Shown here: piece after piece, positions 35,069 through 43,940 of the stretch
How the letters are laid out: the number at the start of each line of letters is the position of its first letter
Position numbering within the stretch: position 1 is the first letter of the stretch
Assembly: GCF_012912005.1 (NCBI RefSeq)
Contig: NZ_JABBEA010000001.1
Span: 868,001 to 932,000 of the forward strand
Length of the DNA: 64,000 nucleotides
DNA from: Paenibacillus sp. SZ31
Lineage (GTDB): Bacteria > Bacillota > Bacilli > Paenibacillales > Paenibacillaceae
Direction of reading: 5' to 3'
Made by a program: the position numbers and the translations under genes
Notes under the pieces: generated by a model
Databases searched by the model: none
Told to the model about the DNA's origin: nothing
What the model saw: only the letters and a program-made list of their open reading frames with translations

Positions 35069-35190
35069 ATATATGATAACCTATGCGGTTTTATTTGCGA
35101 AGAAAAATTTGGTGAAAAAGGGAGATATATAAGGATATTCAATATCCCATGTCCATACGGTCCAGTGGGCTTTGAATACGCTGAGTATTT
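35069..35190 (-). promoter_or_regulatory. Promoter-bearing element A, upstream of the cassette array
   Basis: About 120 bases alignable with 42724-42841 (shared: CAGCGTATTCAAA, CCCA.TGGA.CG, TTCGCA, GGTTAT.ATATA). Both copies keep TTCGCA, 17 bases, TAT(C/T)AT on the minus strand, here at 35101-35096 and 35078-35073. It follows the recombinase relic and points into the first array gene, like a cassette promoter. The short frame across it (to 35081) is the readthrough tail of the relic. Confidence 0.55.
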
Positions 35191-35204
35191 TTAAAACTAA
35201 CATC

Positions 35205-35520
35205 CGTTTATCGCTGTGTTTTTTTGCACTCGTATGATCGAGTAGCTCCTGAATATATCCATTTTCCAGCAAATGAGTGGCTAAGGGCTTGAATACTTAC
35301 CTTTTTCACAATTCCATCACGCCGTCATGCTTCTTCAAAAACCTTCTGCACAATACCTTGGCGAGATTTGAAAGAAGCATCCCCTGATCCTTTTGACCCT
35401 TTCCCTGTCTCACGATTAATGTTTGCCTTTCAATATCTAACCGCTGCAACACAGACGCACAACTTCATCTACAGCGAAGCCCGTAAGAATATGCTGTACC
35501 CTCGTAACTTTTACGCATTC
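35205..35520 (-). pseudogene. Decayed tyrosine recombinase/integrase
   Basis: C-terminal catalytic half in pieces across three frames: ILTGFAVDEVVRLCCSG, LDIERQTLIVRQGKGQKD, LLSNLAKVL, VKKVSIQALSHSFA and LLENGYIQELLDHTSAK. These align with the usual order of box I, the GKGxKxR strand, HxLRHSFATHLLENG and IQELLGHxSxxTT of phage/integron-type integrases. At least two frameshifts, a stop, a deletion before the second box and loss of catalytic arginines (GFAVDE, ALSHSFA) make it inactive. The N-terminal half is absent. Same strand as, and just upstream of, the attC-like array. Confidence 0.75.
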
Positions 35521-35683
35521 TGAACGGTTCTTTGATCAATTGGTTGTTTACTTACTAGCATTTCATTCGGAATGAAACAATCTACTTACAGATAACGGAA
35601 AATGCTGTTAGAATAAAACGAATGATAAAGTTGTTTTAATGCAACGGTATTGTTACTAGTACAAACATAAGGATTGGGTTTAT

Positions 35684-36064
35684 TTGAATAACAAGAAGTT
35701 AATATTTAACATTTTTACACTTTGTATTCTACTCATCTTTAGTTTTCTCAGGTGGGATAATCTTGAATCCAGCGCAGACTTTCATTATAAGTATGATCGA
35801 TGGGCAGGTCAGAAGTGGGTAGAGTTCTATCCGCCGCTAGCTGCTTCTTCCAACAGCATGGAGTTTCCACTTATTTATATAGATGAAATCCATCAGAATG
35901 ATATAAATAAATATTTAGAAAAACAAGCTCTCACCGGAGAGTTAGTGAACAAATGGATTGAACGAACAAAGTTAACGGATGGATATATAGGTCTATTATT
36001 ATTGAATATTCTAGTGGTCATTTACAGTTCCATTAAATTATTTATTTTGAGAGACAAAAAATAG
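35684..36064 (+). CDS. Hypothetical membrane-anchored protein, 126 aa
   Basis: One N-terminal helix (LIFNIFTLCILLIFSFL) and one C-terminal helix (YIGLLLLNILVVIYSSIKLFIL) with an extracytoplasmic middle of about 75 residues. TTG start at 35684, with AAGGATTGG upstream. No family recognised. It is the only plus-strand gene in this AT-rich block. Confidence 0.55.
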   Translation: MNNKKLIFNIFTLCILLIFSFLRWDNLESSADFHYKYDRWAGQKWVEFYPPLAASSNSMEFPLIYIDEIHQNDINKYLEKQALTGELVNKWIERTKLTDGYIGLLLLNILVVIYSSIKLFILRDKK

Positions 36065-36126
36065 GATGTTCTTGATCCCCCTTCAATATGCCGAGGCACA
36101 CGTTGCCAAAGGGCATACTAACACAA

Positions 36127-36165
36127 AAGCAGCAGTCCCACATAAGGAACTGCTGCCTTTACTCT
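36127..36165. terminator. Terminator hairpin between convergent genes
   Basis: AGCAGCAGT and ACTGCTGC form a stem around the intervening CCCACATAAGGA, with a short T run on the plus side. Confidence 0.6.
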
Positions 36166-36259
36166 TTATAATTTTCCCCACTTATAATATCAATGATGTA
36201 TAGAAGTCATCTGCGGGCCTTTGTAATATTTGAAATATCTATATTCAGCGTTTACCCTT

Positions 36260-38065
36260 CTAAACATACAAATTCCATCCCACAACAAAAGCAGCCAAGA
36301 TGAACGCCGAGATGCCAGACATGATGTACATCACCTTTTGCTTTTTGCTGTAATTGCTCTTCCGCAGTTTGTAAATAAGCAAGCCAAGATACGCCACTGC
36401 TAGAACCACATAAAGTAGATTAAACATTAAATTGATCCGTAACGAAGAATACGCAGGATAATTAGGAAACCTCAACTTCGTCTGTAGGATGAAAAGATTA
36501 AGAAGGAGTGCCACACCAGCAAAGTTAATTGCAAGATGATATTTATTAAAATTGGTATTAGGATTTCCTCGTTTATATAGCTTGTTAAGAAGCATCCGGA
36601 TTAAATAGCCGATCAAAGCAATTAAACTGAAAATGATGGCTAGTGCAACCGGAATAAGAGATATCTTAATCAAGTTTACCTTTACATTCGATACAGGCAA
36701 GTAATCAATGTAAGGAGTGACTGAAATTTTCTCAACAATACCATTATGCTCGACAACATTATAAGACTTTGCTAAATCAGCTTTTGTATATTTCGTTATA
36801 TCAAGAAACGTAAATAAATTAGTAAATCTAGCGGCTGCCAGTCGTGCGGGTTGAAAATATCCTCCCCCCTCCGAAGTAACTCTATTAGAATTGACGTTAT
36901 CACCGAAAATCTCTTTAGTAAGTCCATAATAATAAATTTCCTCAAAAGACTGGTTTGTCATGACTACCATCCCAAATTTAGATTCGGGATCAAAAACAAG
37001 TTTACTGGAGAATGCTTTCAAATTCCCCTCGTGCATCAGTGAAGGTGTCCAGTATTCCATCTCAGCGAACCCATGCGCAAATCGCGGAGTAGAAGTCCCG
37101 TCATAATATAGACTTGTTGACAACATTTCGTCTAACGTATCCCTCTTCGCAAATAATACATGGCTATCATCTACTGGCATCAACGCTGCAAGGAATTTCC
37201 CTAAATCTTCTGCTGTCCCGATCGCTGCCCCTGTAGGATAGAACGTTACGTATACTCTGTTCTCAGGGATCAGTTTCAAATCTTTTGTATACCCTTCAAC
37301 CTCATTCCTTCTTTGCACAAGATCTGGACGATCTTGCCCTGTTGGATGAACCGTAGTATCGTTCATATGAAGAGGTTCAAAAATATGTTGATTAACATAT
37401 TCATAATAAGGTTGGCCACTTACCAATTCCACGATGTAACCTGCTAAACCAACGCCGTAGTTCGAATAACCCACTATGCTATTCGGTTTATAGATCTGTT
37501 TCGGCTCATTTTTACGCAATGTTTTTCCTAAATCATAATTTTTATTTTCTTCGTAATAAAACACCTCGGCCATTGTTTGATCTTCCCAACCCGCATTGTG
37601 ATGCATCAGGTTCATTAGGGTAATCGGCTCATCATATTTCAGCTTTTTGAAAAACCCCTCTGGCAGATATTCTTGGATATCCGTATCCAAATCAAGCTTT
37701 CCTTGTTCGACAAGCTGCATCACACTTGTATAGACCAGCAGTTTAGAGATGGAAGCCCATTCAAAAACAGTGGAGGTATCCGCCTTCCGCTGATTCTCAA
37801 TATCTGCGTAACCATATGCCTTATTCACAATGGTTTCACCGTCTTTGATAGCCACAACCGAAACGGCAGCGGTATACTTCTCATACGAGGCAACATAAGC
37901 ATCAATCGTTTCCTCTAACTTGGATAAAGGAATCCTGGATGGTGTAGTCTCCACCTGTTTCTCTTCAGCGTGGGCGGGTACCGCTATTGCCATAATGATA
38001 AATATGAATGACAGAACACAAGCGATTACTTTGTTTACCGTGTGATGTCTACAATTCATCTGCAT
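36260..38065 (-). CDS. Serine beta-lactamase-like hydrolase with membrane tail, 601 aa
   Basis: Exported class C beta-lactamase/DD-peptidase-fold protein (PF00144). Signal peptide (residues about 10-33, AHAEE cleavage region), catalytic SISK (SxxK) in FEWASISKLLVYTS, YSN in VGYSNYGVGLAGYIVEL, and an HxG-like SLMHEGN near the third motif. The last 140 residues hold four hydrophobic helices, as in many Bacilli members of this family. AAGGAG lies eight bases before the ATG. Substrate may be peptides or cell-wall fragments; resistance is not implied. Confidence 0.88.
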   Translation of the reverse strand: MQMNCRHHTVNKVIACVLSFIFIIMAIAVPAHAEEKQVETTPSRIPLSKLEETIDAYVASYEKYTAAVSVVAIKDGETIVNKAYGYADIENQRKADTSTVFEWASISKLLVYTSVMQLVEQGKLDLDTDIQEYLPEGFFKKLKYDEPITLMNLMHHNAGWEDQTMAEVFYYEENKNYDLGKTLRKNEPKQIYKPNSIVGYSNYGVGLAGYIVELVSGQPYYEYVNQHIFEPLHMNDTTVHPTGQDRPDLVQRRNEVEGYTKDLKLIPENRVYVTFYPTGAAIGTAEDLGKFLAALMPVDDSHVLFAKRDTLDEMLSTSLYYDGTSTPRFAHGFAEMEYWTPSLMHEGNLKAFSSKLVFDPESKFGMVVMTNQSFEEIYYYGLTKEIFGDNVNSNRVTSEGGGYFQPARLAAARFTNLFTFLDITKYTKADLAKSYNVVEHNGIVEKISVTPYIDYLPVSNVKVNLIKISLIPVALAIIFSLIALIGYLIRMLLNKLYKRGNPNTNFNKYHLAINFAGVALLLNLFILQTKLRFPNYPAYSSLRINLMFNLLYVVLAVAYLGLLIYKLRKSNYSKKQKVMYIMSGISAFILAAFVVGWNLYV

Positions 38066-38178
38066 TTGCTTCTCTCCTTTTATTTTAAATGTTAATTACA
38101 TTCTCTTGTTTTCACGTATGCGTTTTCAAAAGAGTCCACACGAATCTAAGTTATTTCTCCAATGCAATTACACTCCAT

Positions 38179-38553
38179 TTAGGAGAGATGTCGGAGAATT
38201 TCGCCTTTCCAATTAACGATGTTTATTTCTTTATCTTTCAAGAGACACCAATCAATAATTTCACCTATCAATTTTGGCTTGATAATCTCATCGCTCCATT
38301 GCGGTGTTAGTACTCTTCTGTATCCTATATATTCTGTTGTCCAGCCTTCGAACTCTTCTCCGATGATGACTATCAATGGGATCTTGTTCTTAATACTGTG
38401 TTGTCCCACTTCATAAGTGACGATTACCTTCTTATCCTCAGAAATGATATGTAATTTAATTTTTCCTTCATCGTCAATATCCGGTTCAACATACCAATAA
38501 AATAATCGATTGGAGCGAACGATTTTACGTTTATATTTTTTTCTTACGCCCAT
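38179..38553 (-). CDS. Hypothetical protein, 124 aa
   Basis: Basic N-terminus (MGVRKKYKRKIVRSNRLFYW) then a beta-rich body (KIKLHIISEDKKVIVTYEVG) and EEFEGWTTEYIGYRRVLTPQ; no family recognised. The start at 38553 is chosen because GAGGTG lies upstream; a longer frame to 38697 overlaps the upstream kinase gene. Between its stop and the serine-hydrolase gene there is a stretch (38085-38160) faintly like the attC-like repeats. Confidence 0.6.
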   Translation of the reverse strand: MGVRKKYKRKIVRSNRLFYWYVEPDIDDEGKIKLHIISEDKKVIVTYEVGQHSIKNKIPLIVIIGEEFEGWTTEYIGYRRVLTPQWSDEIIKPKLIGEIIDWCLLKDKEINIVNWKGEILRHLS

Positions 38554-38656
38554 AACGCACCTCGCATATTTCTTTTCCTCTGTATGCAGTATTTTGACAG
38601 TTATCCAAGACACAGCTAGAGTAGCTTGGTATCTCATATCAAAAGTCACACTGAGT

Positions 38657-39292
38657 TTAAGGAGTAGTACTCTTGTAAAAATCAATGACTCTATCAAAAA
38701 TCTCGACTTCTCGTTTTTTTATGTCCGGTAATGTTTCGCAATGGTTTACAATATGATGTATATTATCTGCTACAGTCTCTGCTTTATAAATCCCTACATA
38801 TCCTGGTACCAGTTCATTAAGATAATGGAAGTACCTCATTTGAGGTTCAATCAGGCGTAGATGTTTATCAAAATTCCTTCTGGATCGAGTCTGATCCATC
38901 TCCTTTCGCTTGCGCAGCTCATCTTCTTCTGCCCAGAAGAGTACATAAGCATCCGGTAATGATATTTCATTCTCCAATAACTTTGCTCTAAAAAAGTTCG
39001 CTGTTTCACCTAAAGATAGGTGCTCATAACCATATATCCAGCTGTACCAAATCTTAAATATATCGCCATCCAAAATCACATACTCATGTTGTTGATTTTT
39101 CTCATATGCTATATGCCATCTTTCGATTTGTCTCTCCAGTAACCACATCATAAGTTCCCTATCTTCAAGCTGAGGATATTCAAACAGAAGCCCTGTTTCT
39201 GGAACAATAAATGCATCATATTGTGTAGCGAACTGTTGACAAGTGGTACTTTTACCTACAGAACTGGCACCTTCGAGACATATTATCGTCAC
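38657..39292 (-). CDS. P-loop kinase-like NTPase, 211 aa
   Basis: Starts with VTIICLEGASSVGKSTTCQQ, a Walker A loop (GASSVGKS), and has YVILDGDIFKIWYSW as a likely Walker B/acceptor region and EMDQTRSRRNFDKHL as a basic lid. It resembles AAA_33-type small-molecule kinases. GTG start at 39292, with AGGAGG seven bases upstream; the longer frame would translate through it. Substrate unknown. Upstream (39390-39480) a short frame MWDKTEWSETREN ending in a stop looks like a gene remnant. Confidence 0.75.
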   Translation of the reverse strand: MTIICLEGASSVGKSTTCQQFATQYDAFIVPETGLLFEYPQLEDRELMMWLLERQIERWHIAYEKNQQHEYVILDGDIFKIWYSWIYGYEHLSLGETANFFRAKLLENEISLPDAYVLFWAEEDELRKRKEMDQTRSRRNFDKHLRLIEPQMRYFHYLNELVPGYVGIYKAETVADNIHHIVNHCETLPDIKKREVEIFDRVIDFYKSTTP

Positions 39293-39481
39293 TGCATTAC
39301 CTCCTGATATTACAAACAAAATTCTTCGTTTCAAATAAACCGTGCCATCCACTTCAATGAGTCTATCGCCAAATTTAAATACCATATCCTTGCAGTCTTT
39401 GTGATACTAGTTTTCTCTTGTTTCTGACCACTCCGTCTTGTCCCACATCATAAACACTTTGTTATCCCATATTAATGAGCC

Positions 39482-39931
39482 TTAAGATTCGTTTATTCCT
39501 ACAACTTGTTCAGTTGCTATATTAAATTCGTTAACATTAATGTTTAACTTCATTATTCCTTCTTTATCAAGCCCTTTTGTATCTAATCTAAAAGTACCTG
39601 TCAGTGCTTCCGAGCTATTACCATCAATTTTCATATTTATATCCAATTTGATATCCCTATCAATTAATCGCTCCTGAATATCCTTACTTAAGATCGGTTC
39701 AACTGTTTTTAGCATTATTGATGTATTGGTTCTATTCCGAAGATTGAAATTGTATGTTACGACTGTAATACCTGCATCTTCTTCGCTTTCTCCCAGTCCA
39801 ATTGTAATCGAGTTTATTATTAACCCGTCCTCAACAATTTCATCCGCCTTCACACTGTTTGAACTACAACCATTTAGGGCTACTATTATTAAAAGAAATA
39901 GCAAAATCATTAAACGCGTTTGATTCTTCAA
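39482..39931 (-). CDS. Hypothetical lipoprotein, 149 aa
   Basis: TTG start at 39931, with AAAGGAG eight bases upstream, giving a lipoprotein signal peptide ending IVALNGC. The mature part is beta-rich (YNFNLRNRTNTSIMLKTVEP), like small exported immunoglobulin-fold lipoproteins of Bacilli. No family recognised. An upstream in-frame ATG (39961) lies beyond the ribosome site. It is followed in gene order by the kinase-like gene. Confidence 0.62.
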   Translation of the reverse strand: MKNQTRLMILLFLLIIVALNGCSSNSVKADEIVEDGLIINSITIGLGESEEDAGITVVTYNFNLRNRTNTSIMLKTVEPILSKDIQERLIDRDIKLDINMKIDGNSSEALTGTFRLDTKGLDKEGIMKLNINVNEFNIATEQVVGINES

Positions 39932-40141
39932 TTCGGAAACTCCTTTAATTTTTCTCTTCATTTTTAAAATCCGTGTTTGCTTTCAATTATAGGTTCATCA
40001 TTGGAGTAGTAACGATCAATTTTCACACTTGTAAATGTATCGTTATTATTCAGCAACGAAAAAATGTCTTCCTTTGTTCAGGTGTCCAGAATAGTATATA
40101 AGCGGTTTGCAATCTATGAATAACATTCATTCAATAGTCTT

Positions 40142-40897
40142 TTAAAATTTATATCTTATTTCAACCTTTTGTTCTCTAAGTACTTGAAGTATCGTTTCTA
40201 CAGATTCTGATTTGTTAGTGTATCCCCTAAATTCAATTGCAAATGGTGGAACTACACCGAAGCCCCCACTTAAACAATCTGACAAGCTGTCTAGACAAGC
40301 GCCAAAATAACCCCCTGGACCATTAATCGCTTCACCGAGAGAGAAGTAAAAAGAATTTTTGTCTGTAATATTTCGACCATTAAGATAAAAAGTTTGGTTA
40401 GTTTCATCTTGAAGGTGCAAACAGTTTGCATAAGTATTATGATGATTTCTAATGATTTCTAACTATAAATTGCGCTGTAGCATAGAGAAATTTAACCAAA
40501 TATTGTATCTATTCGGTATAGTATCTCTCCATAGATCCCAGAGTGATATTGTTTCTTCAAATAAAGCGGTTTGCGAATAGCCTTCCAACTGAACATTCTG
40601 ACCATCAATTAATTCTGAGTTCATTAACGAATTCTTTGAACTCAATACGTAATAATAACTTCCAATAATACAACCATTCTTATCCAATATTAAAATATAT
40701 ACATTTGTAATAGATCGCCTTCGATCTGTACAGTACTGCCTAAACTCATTAGTAAAATAAAAATTGATAAATTCAAGATGATCATTATCACCATCCTGAG
40801 CTTCATCAATCTCCATCTTTGGTAATCCACTAATGTAATTGAAATGACCAATTACTACATCGCTCTCTTCGTCCTTTAGAGCATATCTATAAGGCAT
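40142..40897 (-). pseudogene. Barstar-family protein gene split by an in-frame amber stop
   Basis: One frame from the ATG at 40897 (AAGGAG six bases upstream) to 40142, interrupted only by TAG at 40465-40463. The upstream part (145 codons) ends WLNFSMLQRNL. After the stop the frame continues LEIIRNHHNTYANC, then a full barstar-like domain (FYLNGRNITDKNSFYFSLGE, GPGGYFGACLDSLSDCLSGG). Barstar binds and inhibits barnase-type RNases. The downstream half has no ribosome site or ATG of its own, so the stop looks like a recent nonsense mutation, possibly TGG to TAG. It overlaps nothing if this start is right. Confidence 0.7.
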
Positions 40898-40925
40898 CAT
40901 GTACTCCTTATCTATACATACAGAA

Positions 40926-41351
40926 TTATAATGATCTTTGCGCAAGATATATCTCTTGGTCTTTATATACTATTTTCGTTATCATTTTTGTATATTTTAA
41001 TCTCGTGATTTCAATCAGATCATTTGGCTGCATCATATTCAGAATAGGACTATCTTTGATTAAAACTTTGCTATTACCTCGTCCCAATCCTTTAACTATA
41101 ATGATATTTTTATTCTTCTTCACATCTACAATTTGTCCGATCGTTATGAACTGCTCTTGTTTCTTGAGATCAAGGCAAGTTACAAGGCCAAGTATACAAA
41201 ATATAAGAAAACTAAAAATTGATAACGCAGTTGTCCATGCAGGAGGATGATATGCCAAGTATCTGGTAGTTAATTGAATTCCTATTATAAAAATAAATAA
41301 AACGATTAGTAGCAATTGCGTTTTTAGTTTCCCTCTAACTTTTTCGTTCAT
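40926..41351 (-). CDS. Hypothetical two-helix membrane protein, 141 aa
   Basis: Helices at LLLIVLFIFIIGIQL and LSIFSFLIFCILGLVTCL, then a soluble beta-rich tail (IGQIVDVKKNKNIIIVKGLG, KVLIKDSPILNMMQPND) that looks like a small OB/NfeD-type barrel. AGGAGAG lies before the ATG. Unrecognised family. Adjacent to the broken barstar gene, 28 bases downstream on the same strand. Confidence 0.6.
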   Translation of the reverse strand: MNEKVRGKLKTQLLLIVLFIFIIGIQLTTRYLAYHPPAWTTALSIFSFLIFCILGLVTCLDLKKQEQFITIGQIVDVKKNKNIIIVKGLGRGNSKVLIKDSPILNMMQPNDLIEITRLKYTKMITKIVYKDQEIYLAQRSL

Positions 41352-41397
41352 AGTCTCTCCTTACAGGTTATGTGGTATTGCTCCCCCTACAAGTCAC

Positions 41398-41976
41398 TTA
41401 ATTTCTCGCTACGTTTCTTATCATTAATTCTGGTGACGACTTGGTAGAATAATAGTCAAAATGAGAATGTCCAGAATCCGAAGTCGCAAGAAATAAGCAA
41501 CTATGCACTAACATTTCAAATCCAAGCTTTGTTGAATTAATTATGGCTATATCTTGATCTGCCTTTACTCTAAGTTGTTCATCGTACTTCCAATGCTCCC
41601 ATGTGTCCCATATGGTTTCATCATATGTGTCTAGTAGAGGTAAATGATATATTTCTGATTTAGAAAATTTCATAGATAATCTAATTGTTTTCAATTCTTT
41701 TCTTGCTAAAGGATTGATGGCTCCGTTAAATATAAATAAGTTTGTAGCCTTTGGGTCTTCTCGTGCTAAATAAATCACATCACCACTTTTCATTGAATGA
41801 TGGAATAAACTCGCCAATAAAAACATTTCATGAGAATCGGCTGTATCGATTATTAGTAAGTGACCTAGTTCTTCTTTAACGATGATATTAATTTCTTTTT
41901 GCTTTAATATCATTGTGGTGATGTCCCTGGAACCTAATTTAGTTATTACTTGCTTTATTGGAAGTGATTTATTCAT
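41398..41976 (-). CDS. Hypothetical protein, 192 aa
   Basis: Soluble alpha/beta protein with no recognised family: KEINIIVKEELGHLLIIDTA, SMKSGDVIYLAREDPKATNL, WDTWEHWKYDEQLRVKADQD. CGGAGAAA lies before the ATG. Its leader starts with AACGTTATAGGAAACCAGCG, the same core seen before the first array gene at 35.0 kb, so it may once have been part of a cassette. Confidence 0.6.
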   Translation of the reverse strand: MNKSLPIKQVITKLGSRDITTMILKQKEINIIVKEELGHLLIIDTADSHEMFLLASLFHHSMKSGDVIYLAREDPKATNLFIFNGAINPLARKELKTIRLSMKFSKSEIYHLPLLDTYDETIWDTWEHWKYDEQLRVKADQDIAIINSTKLGFEMLVHSCLFLATSDSGHSHFDYYSTKSSPELMIRNVARN

Positions 41977-42088
41977 TCTGTTTCTCCGGATTTTGAATTG
42001 ATTACGCTGGTTTCCTATAACGTTGATATTTTGATAATTTGTAATGGTTTCATCGGTTCTTTAAATATCATTGCCTTCCACAAAATGC

Positions 42089-42694
42089 TTATAAATTGTA
42101 TTTCATTTTCATTCTTTCATATAACTTATAGTCCGTATTTCGATTTACAATCTCTCCAATTAACTCTTTCCATTTGTTCTCAATCCACTTAGGACTTTGT
42201 TCTTTCAGAATATCCTCGTTAAATTGACTATCAATATACGCCAAATCTTGTTTAAGCACTCCTATATCCTTAATCAGTTGATTTCTCAATTCTTTTTCTA
42301 GCGATATCTTATTCGATAAAATTTCGCCTATGATTTCTACATTTATATACGTATACATATCTCTAAACACATTATAGATTAAGTGAGTTGATGATAATTG
42401 ATCTTCCCTGAAGTCGGATTTCAGGAACACGAATGATTCTTCGCCAACTTTCAAAGATACCGCCACATTTCCTAAGGCATGTATGACTGTTTCCTTGGAA
42501 GAGCCTTCCTCTAAGCTTTTTATCACATTATCTAAGTTGTAGATGGATTCTTTTATACCCATTTGAGTTCCATGATTTAGTTTAACCGCGTAATCAACTT
42601 CTTGATTGTCTTTGTACGCTTTGAATTGATAGTTGAAAAACATGCTTATTATCAAGCCAACCATTAGTATGATTATTGCTATATTTTTTTTCAT
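42089..42694 (-). CDS. Hypothetical membrane-anchored protein, 201 aa
   Basis: N-terminal signal anchor (IAIIILMVGLIISMFFNYQF) and an extracytoplasmic helical domain (IYNLDNVIKSLEEGSSKETV, NQLIKDIGVLKQDLAYIDSQ). No family recognised. GAAGGAGG lies before the ATG. It is driven directly by promoter element B (42724-42841), 60 bases upstream. Confidence 0.65.
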   Translation of the reverse strand: MKKNIAIIILMVGLIISMFFNYQFKAYKDNQEVDYAVKLNHGTQMGIKESIYNLDNVIKSLEEGSSKETVIHALGNVAVSLKVGEESFVFLKSDFREDQLSSTHLIYNVFRDMYTYINVEIIGEILSNKISLEKELRNQLIKDIGVLKQDLAYIDSQFNEDILKEQSPKWIENKWKELIGEIVNRNTDYKLYERMKMKYNL

Positions 42695-42723
42695 TGAATT
42701 ACCTCCTTCTAGTGCCTGAACTA

Positions 42724-42841
42724 CGTATATAATAACCCATATTGTTACAATTGCGAAGGTGAATTGGCGAATAAGGGAAATTTATTAGTTTTCTCAAACC
42801 CTTATCCAATCGATCCAATGGGTTTGAATACGCTGAATATA
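42724..42841 (-). promoter_or_regulatory. Promoter-bearing element B, second copy
   Basis: Alignable over about 118 bases with element A at 35069-35190. On the minus strand it holds TTCGCA (42757-42752), a 17-base spacer and TATTAT (42734-42729). There is no recombinase sequence on its upstream side, so the element has moved or survived without it. Confidence 0.55.
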
Positions 42842-43029
42842 TGCAGGGTTGTAAAGGATGCGAGTATGCAGTTGGAACCTTTTGTTATAGTAATAAACCA
42901 AAAAAAGGCCCTCTTCATCCCATAGAGAATCCGACGACCTTCCGATGCTTTTGGAACTATCCACTGTTTAAAAGGTAGAACGTACCGTCTTTCGTTGCAA
43001 ATGGGCTAGCGCCAGCAACTACCTGGACA

Positions 43030-43086
43030 AAAAAAAGGAACAGGCAGACCCAGATCACGCTACAGCACAGCGCCTGTACGATCCGA
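43030..43086 (-). pseudogene. Fragment of a siderophore-binding/AraC fusion gene
   Basis: On the minus strand it reads DRTGAVL-stop-RDLGLPVPFF, nearly identical to HRTGAVLYRDLGLPVPLF in the intact regulator at 44.4 kb. The tyrosine codon has become TAG. Only about 18 codons are recognisable. Confidence 0.65.
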
Positions 43087-43143
43087 AGCGAATATATACG
43101 GACGAATCGGCACCATGAGCTGGAATTGCAGCCTCCAGTTTTG

Positions 43144-43837
43144 TTACATCGCATTGGCCGAGTCAAAATCCTGGCCTTTGTAGTACGTGCTGCCAACATG
43201 TCTGTCATATTCAAAAAGTCCTCCTGCACCTACTGAATCGTTTGGCTGAACGATGTTCACCACTTTTTTATTATAGTAACCTTCGTTCACTTTCGCCAAG
43301 CTTGCATCGTCCAGCAGATTGGTTACACTCGGAGCACTGTATGTCATGGCCGACAAATCCTGTCGCGTTGCCACATATTGCGCTAAACCACCTCCAAGCG
43401 AATGTCCCGTAAGAGAGATACTTGCGTCAGGATATTTTGCTTTCACTTGTTCATAAAGCACTTCCGCCTGATGAAATTGATTGTTCTCCCAATCGATATC
43501 GTTCTTAAAGGATTAAATAAAGCTTTTCTTGAAAATGTTATGATGATTAGGGTCAGTTACGGCATCCTCCAGTTCTCTGGTGCGCCCACCTAAAACATCA
43601 AACACGTCTGTTTCGTAATCGGCTGCTCTCCCAAGCCAGCTCCCACCTGGCTCTGTTCCACGGTAACCGATGACAATCTGTTTCGTCTGATTGTTGTGGA
43701 GCTTCGCACCTTCAGGTTCAATGACCTTCCATTGTGCATAATCTCCCTCTTCTGTAAGCGGTGCTCCGGCAGTAACGTTGTCCTGGTAGGCAAGATATTT
43801 CCTTATACAACTCATCGCTAATGTAATCGTTCGGCAT
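43144..43837 (-). pseudogene. Lipase (class 3)-like alpha/beta hydrolase, frameshifted
   Basis: Starts with GGAGG and MPNDYISDELYKE, then changes frame near 43800 to continue YLAYQDNVTAGAP; changes frame again near 43520 between HHNIFKKSF and NDIDWENNQFHQAEVLYEQV. The nucleophile elbow SLTGHSLGGGLAQYVA is intact (GHSLGG), as are YSAPSVTNLLDD and VVNIVQPNDSVG, so it was a Lipase_3-type esterase. Two frameshifts and a short C-terminus make it non-functional. Its decay matches the surrounding relics. Confidence 0.78.
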
Positions 43838-43940
43838 AAATACCTCCTGAATTGAACATTTCCATATGATTATGTAAACTAGTGATAATTCAATCTTTAT
43901 AGTATATTAATACCAGTTTATAATATTAGAGGTGTCCATT

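Noticed and set aside
35081..35272. Independent 63-residue gene
   Set aside because: Its first half is the end of the broken recombinase and its second half is promoter element A read through.
38085..38160. Listing this as a firm attC-like repeat feature
   Set aside because: Arms and cores are too degenerate to support by eye; kept only as a low-interest finding.
42957..43229. 90-residue gene
   Set aside because: Overlaps the lipase pseudogene end and the siderophore-gene fragment; no start signal.
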